This document shows, piece after piece, positions 1 to 8,258 of a DNA stretch of 64,000 nt. The position numbers and the translations under genes are program-made. This stretch comes from Chelativorans sp. YIM 93263 (GTDB taxonomy: Bacteria; Pseudomonadota; Alphaproteobacteria; Rhizobiales; Rhizobiaceae), in NCBI RefSeq assembly GCF_028767125.1, contig NZ_JAKCWP010000008.1, forward strand, positions 1 to 64,000. The letters run 5' to 3'. The notes under the pieces were generated by a model that saw only the letters and a list, made by a program, of their open reading frames with translations, was not told where the DNA came from and searched no databases. Numbering within the stretch: the first letter of the stretch is position 1; the number at the start of each line of letters is the position of its first letter.

Positions 1-105
1 CGGGATGGCGAAAATGGCCGCGAACAGTAACGGTCCGCCCCTCATGCTCGCCGCCTGACGCGGCAAGCTCTCCCCCTTTAATTTCTGGAAGATTGGAGTT
101 CGCCG

Positions 106-717
106 ATGCGCGAAGCGATGCAACTCGTCCCTATGGTCATAGAACAATCCAGCAGAGGGGAGCGGTCTTTTGACATTTACTCTCGCCTTCTTCGCGAACG
201 CATCATCTTCCTCAACGGCGAGGTCAACGATACCGTTTCCGCTCTGGTCTGCGCGCAGTTACTGTTCCTTGAGGCCGAGAATCCAAAGAAGCCGATCAAT
301 CTTTACATCAATTCGCCGGGCGGCGTCGTGACCAGCGGCCTCGCCATGTACGACACCATGCGCTTTATCCGCGCACCGGTTCATACGCTTTGCATGGGGA
401 CAGCCCGTTCTATGGGATCGTTCCTGCTGATGGCAGGCGAGGCCGGCGAAAGAGCTGCTTTGCCCAATGCCAGTATCCTCATTCACCAGCCATCCGGTGG
501 CTTTCAGGGGCAGGCTTCCGACATGCTGATTCATGCCGAGGAAATTCTGAAGACCAAGCATCGCATGACGCGGCTCTATGCAGAGCATTGCGGACGCTCC
601 TATGAAGACTTTGAGCGCGGGATGGATCGCGACCGCTTCATGACGGCGGAAGAAGCATTAGAATGGGGTCTTATCGACCGTATTCTAAAGGTTCGGGAAG
701 ACACGAACAGCCTATAA
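106..717 (+). CDS. clpP: ClpP-type serine protease (ATP-dependent Clp proteolytic subunit paralogue)
   Basis: A 203-residue protein with the full ClpP fold. The catalytic triad is visible: Ser102, His127 in LIHQPSGG and Asp176 in DRDRFMT. ClpP forms tetradecamers that degrade proteins fed by ClpA or ClpX. The start at 106 is chosen because GGAG lies 8 bases upstream; a second in-frame ATG follows at 118. The nucleophile segment reads MGTARSMGS where most ClpPs have GQAASMG, so two residues next to the serine differ. No clpX or clpA is adjacent and an integrase lies 0.4 kb downstream, so this is probably an accessory paralogue rather than the housekeeping clpP. Family assignment is firm, the paralogue role is inferred. 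Confidence 0.9.
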   Translation: MREAMQLVPMVIEQSSRGERSFDIYSRLLRERIIFLNGEVNDTVSALVCAQLLFLEAENPKKPINLYINSPGGVVTSGLAMYDTMRFIRAPVHTLCMGTARSMGSFLLMAGEAGERAALPNASILIHQPSGGFQGQASDMLIHAEEILKTKHRMTRLYAEHCGRSYEDFERGMDRDRFMTAEEALEWGLIDRILKVREDTNSL

Positions 718-956
718 TCTGTCGCGAAAATCACGAAACCTACTACACGTTTTGTCCGTGGCCTAATGTCAGGTCTTCGGGGGCGCGCTCAAGCGAATGA
801 ATGACCGCAAGGGGGTCGAGAGCTGAATGGCAGCTAGACGTTCGAGCTGCCTGAAAGCGGACTGTCCGTTGCCGGCCCCGTTGCAAACGTTCCAAGGCTT
901 ATGCAACATCGAGGGGGTAGAACTCCTAGCGCAGCCACAAGGAGGCGGCATCCGTT
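718..956. other. intergenic stretch after clpP
   Basis: No credible gene is seen. Open frames here have no supported start and no recognisable family. The stretch ends in the ribosome-binding site (AAGGAGG at about 940-946) of the truncated gene that follows. Confidence 0.5.
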
Positions 957-1103
957 GTGCAAAAGGTATTTGTCTTCGGGACGCTCAAGAGGGGTTTCCC
1001 GCTTCACGACCAGGGACTGTCAGGAGCGAAGTTTCTGGGAGGATATAGGACCCGGAAGCACTATCCGCTGCTCGTTGCCGGACCGTGGTTCGCGCCTATG
1101 ATG
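957..1103 (+). pseudogene. truncated gamma-glutamylcyclotransferase-like gene (N-terminal 49 codons only)
   Basis: The GTG at 957 has a near-perfect Shine-Dalgarno sequence, AAGGAGG, about ten bases upstream. The first 49 residues carry the family's N-terminal signature, VFVFGTLKRGF, followed by a stretch ending GPWFAPMM, as in gamma-glutamylamine cyclotransferases, which are normally about 140-150 residues. After about base 1103 the similarity stops and the frame runs on antisense to the integrase, whose stop codon is at 1122. The gene is therefore cut off at the edge of the integrase-bearing segment. Loss of the catalytic C-terminal half makes activity unlikely. Confidence 0.6.
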
Positions 1104-1121
1104 GCAGTCGTTTGGCCGATG

Positions 1122-2948
1122 CTATTTGAACTTGCCTTGGTAGAATTCGGACCAGTTCGCTCGTACCAACCAAGGCTTCACAACAACGAGTTCTCCCGTC
1201 TCGGCCTTCGACTTTGCATCAAGCAGTGCCTTTGTCATGAACTGTATCTCCGGTGATGACGTTCCGGTAAGTTGTTGGAGGTCACGGGCTGAGAGCCGTT
1301 TTTTGGAACCGTAGCGTGCTGACATGTCATCCTTGATCGAGTGCCCCATGAGCAATTTTCGCCCTCTATGACTGATGCCAGTCGAATCGAGGAATTGTGC
1401 GTAGGAGTGCCGGGTAGAATAGGCCGCCACATTTGCTCTCTGAATGTGCACTTTCTTCTTCAGATACTGCCAGCTTTTGGTGATCGGCTGGCCCCATCGC
1501 ATTTCCCCATTGGGTTTCGGATAGGGTTCCCATTCCGGGAACAAGGCCGTGCAACCGATCTTCTTCAATTCCTTCACGCGGGTCAGTAATCCAAGTTCGA
1601 GGACGAGAGGGTGGATCGGGATAACGCGCTCTGAACCGGCGGTCTTGAACTTGACGACTTCCTCGATCGGCACCCGTCCCTTTTCCGGATCGAATGAGCG
1701 CAGGTCGAAATACAAAATGCCATCTACTTCCCTGATGTGGCTGGCGTCGAGCTGACCGAATTCACCGATGCGCATGCCGTGAAGGATGAGGATAATATAG
1801 CCCCAATAGAGGTGCGATTGGACGAAATACTTACCCGGTTGCCAAATCTGTTTCGGGGTCTTGCACCCTTGAAACAGCGGTTGCGAAAATATCTTCACGA
1901 CCTCGTCATATTCGAATGCATCGCGTTCAAGCGACGTCAGATTCTTGCCGCTAACCGTGTTGAAGACTGGTTTGGGATGTTTGTAATAGCCCTTCCTGAT
2001 AAGCCAGCCGAAGAATTTCGAGAGCGAGTTGTGATAGCCGTTCCGGAGGCGTGCTTCCGTCAGGCGTTTTAGGTTTCTCCAACCGTACTTTTGCGCGTGT
2101 TCGTACCGCGCTGACAGGGACACGCGTTGGTTCCTGGGGATGCCCGTGCGATCAGGGATTTCAGGAAGCATCTTGTCGAGTGCCTTCGCCTGCTCGTTGG
2201 TGAAAAGGCCAACAGGCCCATCGCCCATCTGGTCGATCAGAAACTGGACGGTCAGTTCCACATCGCGGCGGCCGTCGGCACTGCCGCCGGTCGTCTGTAG
2301 ATATTCGGCCAATGCTTCGGAGAAGAGCGGGCTCGATGCTGCCGGATCAATTTCAGTGGTCTGGTCCGTCATCTCCTGTGGCGGTGTTGATGCTGGTGAC
2401 GAAGGCAATGGCGGTGTTTGCGTGACAGGCTGCGATATTCTGAAACTCTCGGGTACCGCGTCGAATTGGACCGCCGCCTGCATATCGGCTCGACCTCGTT
2501 CATATTCCTTCACCCGCTCAGCCTTTCGCAGATAGGCCTCGGCCTCCACATTTTGCTGAACGAAGGCCTTCAGAAGTTCCGGGAAGTCTGGCTCGATCAT
2601 GCCCGGGTCGCATCCTGCCGCCTGTGCTCGTCGGTTCAGGTTCTTTAGTAGTTCCTCGTAATTCCGTCGGGCGAACAGGCGTTCATTGGAGATCGGCCAT
2701 ACGTCTTGGAGATACGTCCGGAGTTCAACGACGTTCTTCTTGAACAGGGAGGGGTAATCGATGCTCTCGTTCATCCTATGAAACCAGACCAGGCACTCCG
2801 AGAGCCTCATCCGGGCCAAGCGATAATCGCTCGTTCGGAGTGAGGCGCGGTAGAGCGGTTTGCCGACGAGCGGCGCACACTGAACGGCGAAACGGACCTG
2901 CATGAAATAGCGTCCGTCACGCCTTGCAAGATAGGAGGCACGTGCCAT
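1122..2948 (-). CDS. tyrosine recombinase / phage-type integrase
   Basis: A 608-residue site-specific integrase. The C-terminal catalytic domain shows Arg393 in HGMRIGEF, a candidate Lys435, Arg513 in YSTRHSYAQF, His536 in LMGHS and the nucleophile Tyr546 in SARYGS. The usual H-x-x-R box has Tyr in place of His. The N-terminus (LARRDGRYFMQVRF) resembles the DUF6538-type leader of long proteobacterial integrases, and a low-complexity Pro/Ser/Thr linker occupies about residues 170-205. It starts 90 bp from the 3' end of a tRNA-Met gene on the same strand, the classic position for an element integrated at a tRNA. It appears intact, but no other mobility gene is present. Confidence 0.88.
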   Translation of the reverse strand: MARASYLARRDGRYFMQVRFAVQCAPLVGKPLYRASLRTSDYRLARMRLSECLVWFHRMNESIDYPSLFKKNVVELRTYLQDVWPISNERLFARRNYEELLKNLNRRAQAAGCDPGMIEPDFPELLKAFVQQNVEAEAYLRKAERVKEYERGRADMQAAVQFDAVPESFRISQPVTQTPPLPSSPASTPPQEMTDQTTEIDPAASSPLFSEALAEYLQTTGGSADGRRDVELTVQFLIDQMGDGPVGLFTNEQAKALDKMLPEIPDRTGIPRNQRVSLSARYEHAQKYGWRNLKRLTEARLRNGYHNSLSKFFGWLIRKGYYKHPKPVFNTVSGKNLTSLERDAFEYDEVVKIFSQPLFQGCKTPKQIWQPGKYFVQSHLYWGYIILILHGMRIGEFGQLDASHIREVDGILYFDLRSFDPEKGRVPIEEVVKFKTAGSERVIPIHPLVLELGLLTRVKELKKIGCTALFPEWEPYPKPNGEMRWGQPITKSWQYLKKKVHIQRANVAAYSTRHSYAQFLDSTGISHRGRKLLMGHSIKDDMSARYGSKKRLSARDLQQLTGTSSPEIQFMTKALLDAKSKAETGELVVVKPWLVRANWSEFYQGKFK

Positions 2949-3038
2949 GAGATCTCCGCGTACATTTGCGTGAGATGTCTCACAGTCTCCGGAACCTCCC
3001 GGCTCCGTTAACTAGCTGATTTTCCTATTCGGGATCAA

Positions 3039-3115
3039 TGGTAGCGGAGGAGGGACTCGAACCCCCGACACAAGGATTATGATTCCTCTGCTCTAACCAA
3101 CTGAGCTACTCCGCC
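3039..3115 (-). tRNA. tRNA-Met (CAT anticodon), CCA encoded
   Basis: A 77-base cloverleaf on the minus strand. The acceptor stem is GGCGGAG/CTCCGCT, with a G-U closing pair. The D-arm is GCTC...GAGC, the anticodon stem GAGGA/TCCTT encloses loop ATCATAA with anticodon CAT, and the T-arm is GGGGG-TTCGAGT-CCCTC. A genomic CCA lies at 3039-3041. CAT could mean initiator Met, elongator Met or lysidine-modified Ile. The body resembles alphaproteobacterial elongator tRNA-Met. The integrase gene lies immediately downstream of its 3' end. Confidence 0.93.
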
Positions 3116-3340
3116 ACAAGATGCACCGCGCGGGTTTCGAATGACGCAGCGTCTTGAAGACGGGCGGATATAAGGGGCTGTGTCCGGGCCTGTCAAGCGC
3201 ATCCGGCGCCGATAACAGGGCAATTTACGGGCCTTTCTCGCGAGGGTTTCGGTTGACGAACGATCTTTGCCTTTTCTGCGGGGTTGAGTTGCGGCGTCCA
3301 GCCCGATAAGTGTCGGAAAAGCTAGCTATAAGAAGTATGT

Positions 3341-4297
3341 ATGAAGCCGCGTATAGCCGTCCTCGGATGTGGGTATTGGGGGTCTAACCACATCCGCACG
3401 CTGAAATCACTCGGCGCACTGAGCGCCGTATCGGATGCCAACCGCGCGAGGGCAGAGGGGTTCGCCAGCGAACACGACTGCCGCGCCGTGGATCCTGACG
3501 GCCTGTTTGCGGATGAGAGCATCGATGCGATCGTCATGGCCCTGCCGCCGCAGTTTCATGCCGACTATGCTATCCAGGCCGTCGAAGCCGGTAAGGACGT
3601 GCTGGTGGAAAAGCCCATCGCGCTTACGGTTGCCGATGCAGAAGAGGCCGTCGCGGTGGCGCACCGGGCCAATCGCATTTTCATGGTCGGGCATGTGCTG
3701 CGGTTTCACCCGGCATTTGAAACCCTCAAGGCCCTGATCGATGCGGGGGAACTCGGGGAAGTCGGCTATGTCCATTCGCACAGGCTCGGCCTCGGCAAGT
3801 TTCACACGGAAAACGATGCGCTTTGGGATCTCGCGCCGCACGATCTGTCCATGATCCTTGCGATTACCGGGGCAGCGCCGGCCGAGGTGCGTGGAGAAGG
3901 AGCGGCGCTGCTCGACCATCTAAGCGATTTCGCTCATCTCCATATGCGTTTCGAGAACGGATTGCGGGGGCATCTGTTCACGTCGCGGCTCAATCCGTAT
4001 CGCGAGCGACGTCTGACCGTGGTGGGGACCAAAGCCATGGCCGTGTTCGACGATGTGGAGCCGTGGAGTCGGAAGCTGGCCCTCTATAATCATGCCGTGT
4101 GGCAGGATAGCGGACAATGGGCCTTTACGACCAATGAGCCGCACTATGTCGACGTCGAGGAAGGCATGCCGCTGACACGTGAGCTGGAGCATTTCATCGA
4201 GTGCATAGAAACGCGCAGCACTCCACGCACGACGGGTGAGGAGGCCATCGAAGTCTTACGGATTTTGACTGCGGGGACGATCTCTCACAATCGTTGA
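3341..4297 (+). CDS. Gfo/Idh/MocA family NAD(P)-dependent oxidoreductase
   Basis: A 318-residue protein with an N-terminal Rossmann fold (GCGYWG, residues 9-14) and the family's EKP motif (residues 90-92, VLVEKPIAL), followed by the alpha/beta dimerisation and substrate domain with GHVLRFHPAF and the histidine of LAPHDLSMI. Family members oxidise or reduce sugars and inositols. The LAPHDL segment is reminiscent of UDP-sugar 3-dehydrogenases of the WlbA type, but there is no polysaccharide cluster around it to support a substrate. It is convergent with mnmA, nine bases away. Confidence 0.85.
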   Translation: MKPRIAVLGCGYWGSNHIRTLKSLGALSAVSDANRARAEGFASEHDCRAVDPDGLFADESIDAIVMALPPQFHADYAIQAVEAGKDVLVEKPIALTVADAEEAVAVAHRANRIFMVGHVLRFHPAFETLKALIDAGELGEVGYVHSHRLGLGKFHTENDALWDLAPHDLSMILAITGAAPAEVRGEGAALLDHLSDFAHLHMRFENGLRGHLFTSRLNPYRERRLTVVGTKAMAVFDDVEPWSRKLALYNHAVWQDSGQWAFTTNEPHYVDVEEGMPLTRELEHFIECIETRSTPRTTGEEAIEVLRILTAGTISHNR

Positions 4298-4306
4298 GAT
4301 GCTTGG

Positions 4307-5482
4307 TTATGCTGGTGCTTCTGCCAGCCGCGAAAGCATGGCCTCTGCTTCCACGTGCTTCTCCGTGCGGTCGATGAAACCTCCGCCAAGAACCCGGGTA
4401 TCGTCGCTGTCATCGGCGTAGAGAACACAAGCCTGACCCGGGGCCACGCCGTTCTCGCCATCGTGAAGCTCGACCCATGTGGTATCATCCTGATGGTAAA
4501 GGGTGGCAGGCGCCGGCTGTCTGGTCGAGCGCACTTTGGCAAACACTTCGATGCCTTCGTCTGGCAATGTGTCGAGTGGGCCGTCGCCCAGCCAATTGAC
4601 CTTGCGCAGGAAGATCCGCCGGGTCTCCAGAGCCTCGCGCGGGCCGACAATCACACGGGCGTTTTCGGCATCCAGATGAACCACATAGAGCGGCTCGCCC
4701 GTGGATACGCCAATACCGCGACGCTGGCCGATGGTGTAATGCAGAATGCCCTTGTGCCGCCCAAGCGCGCGCCCATCGATATGGACAATGTCACCCGGTG
4801 CCGCCGCATTCGGCCGCAAGCGCGAAATTATGTCGGTGTACTTTCCCTGAGGGACGAAGCAAATGTCCTGACTGTCCTGCTTCGTGGCCACCACCAGCCC
4901 CATCTCCTCAGCCAGCGCGCGCACCTGTGGCTTGGATAGATCGCCCAATGGGAAGCGCAGGAAATCGATCTGCTCCTGGGTTGTCGCGAACAGGAAATAG
5001 CTCTGGTCCCGGTCGGCATCGACCGGGCGATACATCGCCCGGTGCGTTCCGTTGGCCCGGGAACGAATATAATGTCCGGTCGCCAGCGCGTCGGCGCCAA
5101 GATCGCGTGCGGTTTCGAGAAGATCCGCAAACTTTACCGTCTGATTGCAGGAAATGCAGGGAATGGGCGTCTCGCCCGCGACATAGCTCTCGGCGAAGGG
5201 GTCGATCACCGCTTCACGGAAACGCTTTTCGTAGTCGAGGACGTAGTGCGGAATTCCCAATGTCTCCGCCACCCGCCGCGCATCATCGATATCCTGGCCG
5301 GCGCAGCAGGAGCCCGGCCGGTGTGCAGCCGCGCCATGGTCGTAAAGCTGAAGCGTAATCCCGATGACCTCGTAGCCTTCCCTCGCCAGAATGCCGGCAA
5401 CAACGGAAGAATCGACACCGCCCGACATCGCTACGACGACGCGCGTCTCCTCCGGGCGGCCAGGCAGATCGAGGCTGTTCAT
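4307..5482 (-). CDS. mnmA: tRNA-specific 2-thiouridylase MnmA
   Basis: A 391-residue enzyme that inserts sulfur at C2 of wobble uridine 34 in tRNA-Lys, -Glu and -Gln. The PP-loop SGGVDSS is at residues 20-26. The catalytic cysteine pair lies in [11 protein letters not shown] and QDICFVPQ, and the GHYIR and YTIGQRRG signatures are present. An in-frame ATG exists 35 codons further upstream, but the ATG at 5482 matches the family's N-terminus and follows a purine-rich GGAAGAA. It is divergent from sciP, sharing a 243-bp upstream region. Confidence 0.95.
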   Translation of the reverse strand: MNSLDLPGRPEETRVVVAMSGGVDSSVVAGILAREGYEVIGITLQLYDHGAAAHRPGSCCAGQDIDDARRVAETLGIPHYVLDYEKRFREAVIDPFAESYVAGETPIPCISCNQTVKFADLLETARDLGADALATGHYIRSRANGTHRAMYRPVDADRDQSYFLFATTQEQIDFLRFPLGDLSKPQVRALAEEMGLVVATKQDSQDICFVPQGKYTDIISRLRPNAAAPGDIVHIDGRALGRHKGILHYTIGQRRGIGVSTGEPLYVVHLDAENARVIVGPREALETRRIFLRKVNWLGDGPLDTLPDEGIEVFAKVRSTRQPAPATLYHQDDTTWVELHDGENGVAPGQACVLYADDSDDTRVLGGGFIDRTEKHVEAEAMLSRLAEAPA

Positions 5483-5725
5483 GGGTATTCTTCCGTTGCT
5501 TGTACTGTCGCTTACATATCCGGAGGCTAGATGGCAACGCTGCGCTACCAGGTCAAGATGCGATCCGACGCAGGCCAACCCGTTCACTTCGCATTTGAAT
5601 CAATACGTGCGCAAATCCCTAACGGCGGATTCATTTCCGTTACAGTACTCTTACCACGCGTTTAGGCAAATCTTAAAAGCTGCGGCTGTATGGTCGCGGC
5701 GGTTAGGTCAAGTGTAGAGAGTAAA
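5483..5725. promoter_or_regulatory. divergent mnmA/sciP regulatory region with two GANTC sites
   Basis: The 243 bp between two divergent starts carry GAATC at 5597-5601 and GATTC at 5628-5632, which are recognition sites of the cell-cycle methylase CcrM. The sciP-side half is AT-rich. No exact CtrA box (TTAA-N7-TTAA) was found. Promoters are inferred from the divergent layout only. Confidence 0.45.
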
Positions 5726-6001
5726 ATGACCGATCTGATGCGACCGCGCGTAAAATATGTTATCGGGCCGGACGGCAGTCCGTTGACCATTGCTGATCTT
5801 CCTCCGACGAATACGCGCCGTTGGGTCATACGCCGCAAGGCGGAAGTCGTTGCGGCGGTTCGCGGTGGCCTTTTGAGTTTGGAAGAGGCATGCCAGCGCT
5901 ACAAGCTTACAGTCGAAGAGTTTCTTTCCTGGCAGGCCTCGATCGATGAATACGGCCTCCAAGGCTTGCGAACGACACGAATTCAACAATATCGGCACTG
6001 A
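5726..6001 (+). CDS. sciP: SciP, small CtrA inhibitory protein (DUF1153)
   Basis: A 91-residue DUF1153 protein, with the first domain carrying YVIGPDGSPLT and a C-terminal helix-turn-helix region (WVIRRKAEVVAAVRGG, then SLEEACQRYKLT). In Caulobacter SciP binds CtrA and blocks its transcriptional activation in G1. The ATG at 5726 is chosen over an upstream in-frame start because it begins the conserved MTDLMRPRVKYV segment. It lies 1 kb upstream of ctrA on the same strand, with the convergent fliJ between them, an arrangement also seen in other Hyphomicrobiales. Confidence 0.92.
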   Translation: MTDLMRPRVKYVIGPDGSPLTIADLPPTNTRRWVIRRKAEVVAAVRGGLLSLEEACQRYKLTVEEFLSWQASIDEYGLQGLRTTRIQQYRH

Positions 6002-6129
6002 TTGTCAGAGCTGCTGAAGGGCGGCGTCGCGCTTGGCGCGCCCGGACCGGAGGCGTCGTATCTGCCCCGATGCGGTGTGGTACCGCCGATTAATTCTTCA
6101 GAGATAAAACGAGCTTCAGAGACGATTAA

Positions 6130-6152
6130 GGGCGCGCGTCATCCGCGCGCCC
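6130..6152. terminator. stem-loop between convergent sciP and fliJ
   Basis: A perfect 9-bp stem, GGGCGCGCG / CGCGCGCCC, with a 5-base loop sits between two convergent genes. The flanking T content is modest (ATGCTTTT on the plus side, TTAAT on the minus side), so it may act in both directions. Terminator function is inferred. Confidence 0.6.
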
Positions 6153-6191
6153 ATGCTTTTGATAATACGTGGCCACAGACCGGGATCAGCT

Positions 6192-6566
6192 TCAGCCGGT
6201 CATTACCTGCGGCTTGCTGCCGGTTCCGCGTTGCTTGGTGTCGCGCGATTCCAGCGCTTCGGCTTTATGCAATTCGGTTTCGGCTTCTTCCAACTCGGCC
6301 TGAGCCTGCTCTTTCTGTTGCTGCAGGTCGGATTGCGAGGTCCGCAGGTTATCGCGGCGGAGCCGTGCCGCCTTTGCAAATGTCGGATAGGCAAAATGGT
6401 TCTGGTCGGTAATGCCGGCTTTGCTTTCCTCATTGGCAATTTGAGCATCCAGCTCGTCTGCCATGCGCTTGAACTCTGCGATCATGGTTTCGAGTTGCTC
6501 GACCCTGCGACGCTGTTCGCTCACCTGAAATTGTTTCAGTCGAACAAGATTTTCACGTGATTTCAT
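6192..6566 (-). CDS. fliJ: FliJ-like flagellar export chaperone
   Basis: A 124-residue, almost wholly helical, charged protein beginning MKSRENLVRLKQFQV, the usual FliJ N-terminus, and forming a long antiparallel coiled coil (about residues 10-110). FliJ escorts export substrates and contacts the FliI ATPase and FlhA in the flagellar secretion system. fliI is not next to it here, but fliJ beside ctrA is a known Hyphomicrobiales arrangement. No catalytic motif is expected. The call rests on length, coiled-coil pattern, N-terminus and neighbourhood. Confidence 0.8.
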   Translation of the reverse strand: MKSRENLVRLKQFQVSEQRRRVEQLETMIAEFKRMADELDAQIANEESKAGITDQNHFAYPTFAKAARLRRDNLRTSQSDLQQQKEQAQAELEEAETELHKAEALESRDTKQRGTGSKPQVMTG

Positions 6567-7023
6567 CTTGGGTACTCCACAAGACGCGGACGATTCCCGG
6601 AAGCGTTGGCTCCGGATCCGGCGCCAGACCTACGGTTCAAGGTTACCGTCTGCCTGTTCAGCGGCCGGTTTGGAAAATAAAACCTCAAGCTTCGCCCCCC
6701 GCGGTAACGTTTCGTTTACGGACAACGTTAATCATAAGACCCATGGCTTAAGGCTCGGTAAAAATCCGGATTGTGCCGACGGCAGATCCTACGGGGCCTT
6801 CAGATTGCGAGCCGGCTAGGCAGCCGGGTCGAAGCTTGAAGTGAATTGAAGTGGATTCGGCATTTGAATCAGCGATATGGCCTGAAAAGCTGAAATCTGA
6901 TCTTAGCGGTTGCAACCGCGAATCAGATTTTGTTAACCATTAAGTGGCAGCTTCCGAATCAGGCAATCATGCTCCGGTGTCGGATACCTGCTGGACCCGT
7001 TCGGCGGCGGAAAGGGGAATAAG
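6567..7023 (+). promoter_or_regulatory. ctrA upstream control region with clustered GANTC sites
   Basis: A 457-bp gene-free stretch. Four GANTC methylation sites (6854-6858, 6866-6870, 6920-6924, 6956-6960) fall within 107 bp just upstream of ctrA, and a fifth is at 6592-6596. TTAACCAT, identical to a CtrA half-site, is at 6933-6940 with TTAA repeated three bases on. A near-consensus CtrA box, TTAA-N7-TAAA, lies at 6748-6762. This is what a methylation-sensitive, autoregulated ctrA promoter would look like. Start sites themselves cannot be placed. Confidence 0.65.
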
Positions 7024-7719
7024 ATGCGCGTTCTGCTGGTTGAAGATGACAGTGCGATTGCACAAAGCGTCGAGTTGATGCTGAAGTCCGAGAGCTTCAA
7101 TGTCTACACGACGGATCTTGGCGAGGAAGGTGTCGATCTCGGCAAGCTCTACGATTACGACATTATCGTTCTCGACTTGAACCTCCCAGACATGTCCGGA
7201 TACGAGGTGCTGCGGACGCTGCGTCTTTCCAAGGTGAAGACGCCGATCCTTATCCTTTCCGGCATGGCCGGCATCGAGGATAAGGTGAGGGGGCTCGGCT
7301 TCGGCGCCGACGATTATATGACCAAGCCGTTCCACAAGGACGAGTTGGTTGCCCGAATTCATGCGATTGTCCGCCGTTCGAAGGGACATGCACAGTCGAT
7401 CATCACGACCGGCGACCTGGTGGTGAACCTCGATGCCAAGACCGTGGAGGTCGGGGGACAGCGCGTGCATCTGACCGGCAAGGAATACCAGATGCTGGAG
7501 CTGTTGTCCTTGCGCAAGGGCACGACACTCACCAAGGAGATGTTCCTCAACCATCTCTATGGCGGCATGGACGAGCCGGAACTGAAGATCATCGACGTCT
7601 TCATCTGCAAGCTTCGCAAGAAGCTCGACACGGCTTCCGGCGGCCAGAATTATATCGAGACCGTCTGGGGACGCGGCTATGTGCTGCGCGAACCCGAAGA
7701 AATCCGCGAAAGCGCCTGA
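7024..7719 (+). CDS. ctrA: cell-cycle master response regulator CtrA
   Basis: A 231-residue OmpR/PhoB-type regulator. The receiver domain (1-120) has the acidic pair in LVEDDS, phospho-acceptor Asp51 in [11 protein letters not shown] and Lys101 in MTKPF. The C-terminal winged helix binds DNA. The sequence is nearly identical to Brucella and Mesorhizobium CtrA over its length. CtrA controls replication, division and motility genes, and is phosphorylated through CckA and ChpT. It ends in the hydrophobic-poor RESA rather than the Ala-Ala of Caulobacter CtrA. chpT lies 0.5 kb downstream on the opposite strand. Confidence 0.97.
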   Translation: MRVLLVEDDSAIAQSVELMLKSESFNVYTTDLGEEGVDLGKLYDYDIIVLDLNLPDMSGYEVLRTLRLSKVKTPILILSGMAGIEDKVRGLGFGADDYMTKPFHKDELVARIHAIVRRSKGHAQSIITTGDLVVNLDAKTVEVGGQRVHLTGKEYQMLELLSLRKGTTLTKEMFLNHLYGGMDEPELKIIDVFICKLRKKLDTASGGQNYIETVWGRGYVLREPEEIRESA

Positions 7720-7743
7720 CGCTTTCCTTTCCGACAATCACAC

Positions 7744-7771
7744 AGGGCCCGGTCACGCGCCGGGCCCTTTT
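7744..7771 (+). terminator. intrinsic terminator of ctrA
   Basis: A 9-bp G+C-rich stem (AGGGCCCGG / CCGGGCCCT) with a 7-base loop, followed by TTTT, 25 bases after the ctrA stop. It lies between convergent genes. Confidence 0.85.
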
Positions 7772-7794
7772 GCATGCCCGCGTGCAGAGTTACG

Positions 7795-8160
7795 CTACGC
7801 CGCCGCCAATTCGCGGAAGCTCTCCAGAAGCTGTGTGCGGGTGAAAGGCTTCAGCAGATAGCCTTTAGCGCCCGCACGCTTGGCGCGCATGATCTGGCCG
7901 ACATCCACCGCGCTGAGGCACAGCAGGATGTGCGGCTTCGTTTCCGGATCGATGGCCATCAGCCGCGCTATGAGTTCGTCGGAGCGCATATCCGGCAGGC
8001 TGCCGTCGGCCATGATGATCTCGGGCAGCTCCTGGGCGCAGATGTTGAGCGCCTCCTGAGCGCTTGCGGCTTCTGCCACCAGCATCTCAGGTCCGGCAAG
8101 AATGCGCTTGGCGACTTTGCGGATCACGCTTGAGTCGTCGACGATAAGACAGCGCTTCAT
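7795..8160 (-). CDS. stand-alone receiver-domain response regulator next to chpT
   Basis: A 121-residue single-domain receiver. The acidic pair is in LIVDDSS, phospho-acceptor Asp52 lies in MADGSLPDM and Lys104 in YLLKPF. No output domain is present. The ATG at 8160 starts the conserved MKRCLIVDDSS; an upstream in-frame ATG would only add an unrelated tail. It lies 98 bp downstream of chpT on the same strand, which suggests a partner in the CckA-ChpT phosphorelay. It resembles neither DivK nor CpdR closely at the N-terminus, so no symbol is given. Confidence 0.85.
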   Translation of the reverse strand: MKRCLIVDDSSVIRKVAKRILAGPEMLVAEAASAQEALNICAQELPEIIMADGSLPDMRSDELIARLMAIDPETKPHILLCLSAVDVGQIMRAKRAGAKGYLLKPFTRTQLLESFRELAAA

Positions 8161-8258
8161 TGTTCCGGTCCTGTTTGCACGGCCGCACGACCCGTTTGCT
8201 ACCAAGACGCTAGCAAAAGTCTGTAAAGGCGGAACAAACCGGTATGGTAAATTATGCG

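Noticed and set aside
5-58. An open frame running in from the left edge and stopping with TGA at 56-58, ending NGPPLMLAA.
   Set aside because: Only 17 codons are visible and no family can be recognised. It may be the tail of an upstream gene, but that cannot be supported from this window.
1-1121. A possible second attachment site copying the tRNA-Met 3' end.
   Set aside because: No match to the tRNA 3' 20 bases was found left of the integrase by eye.
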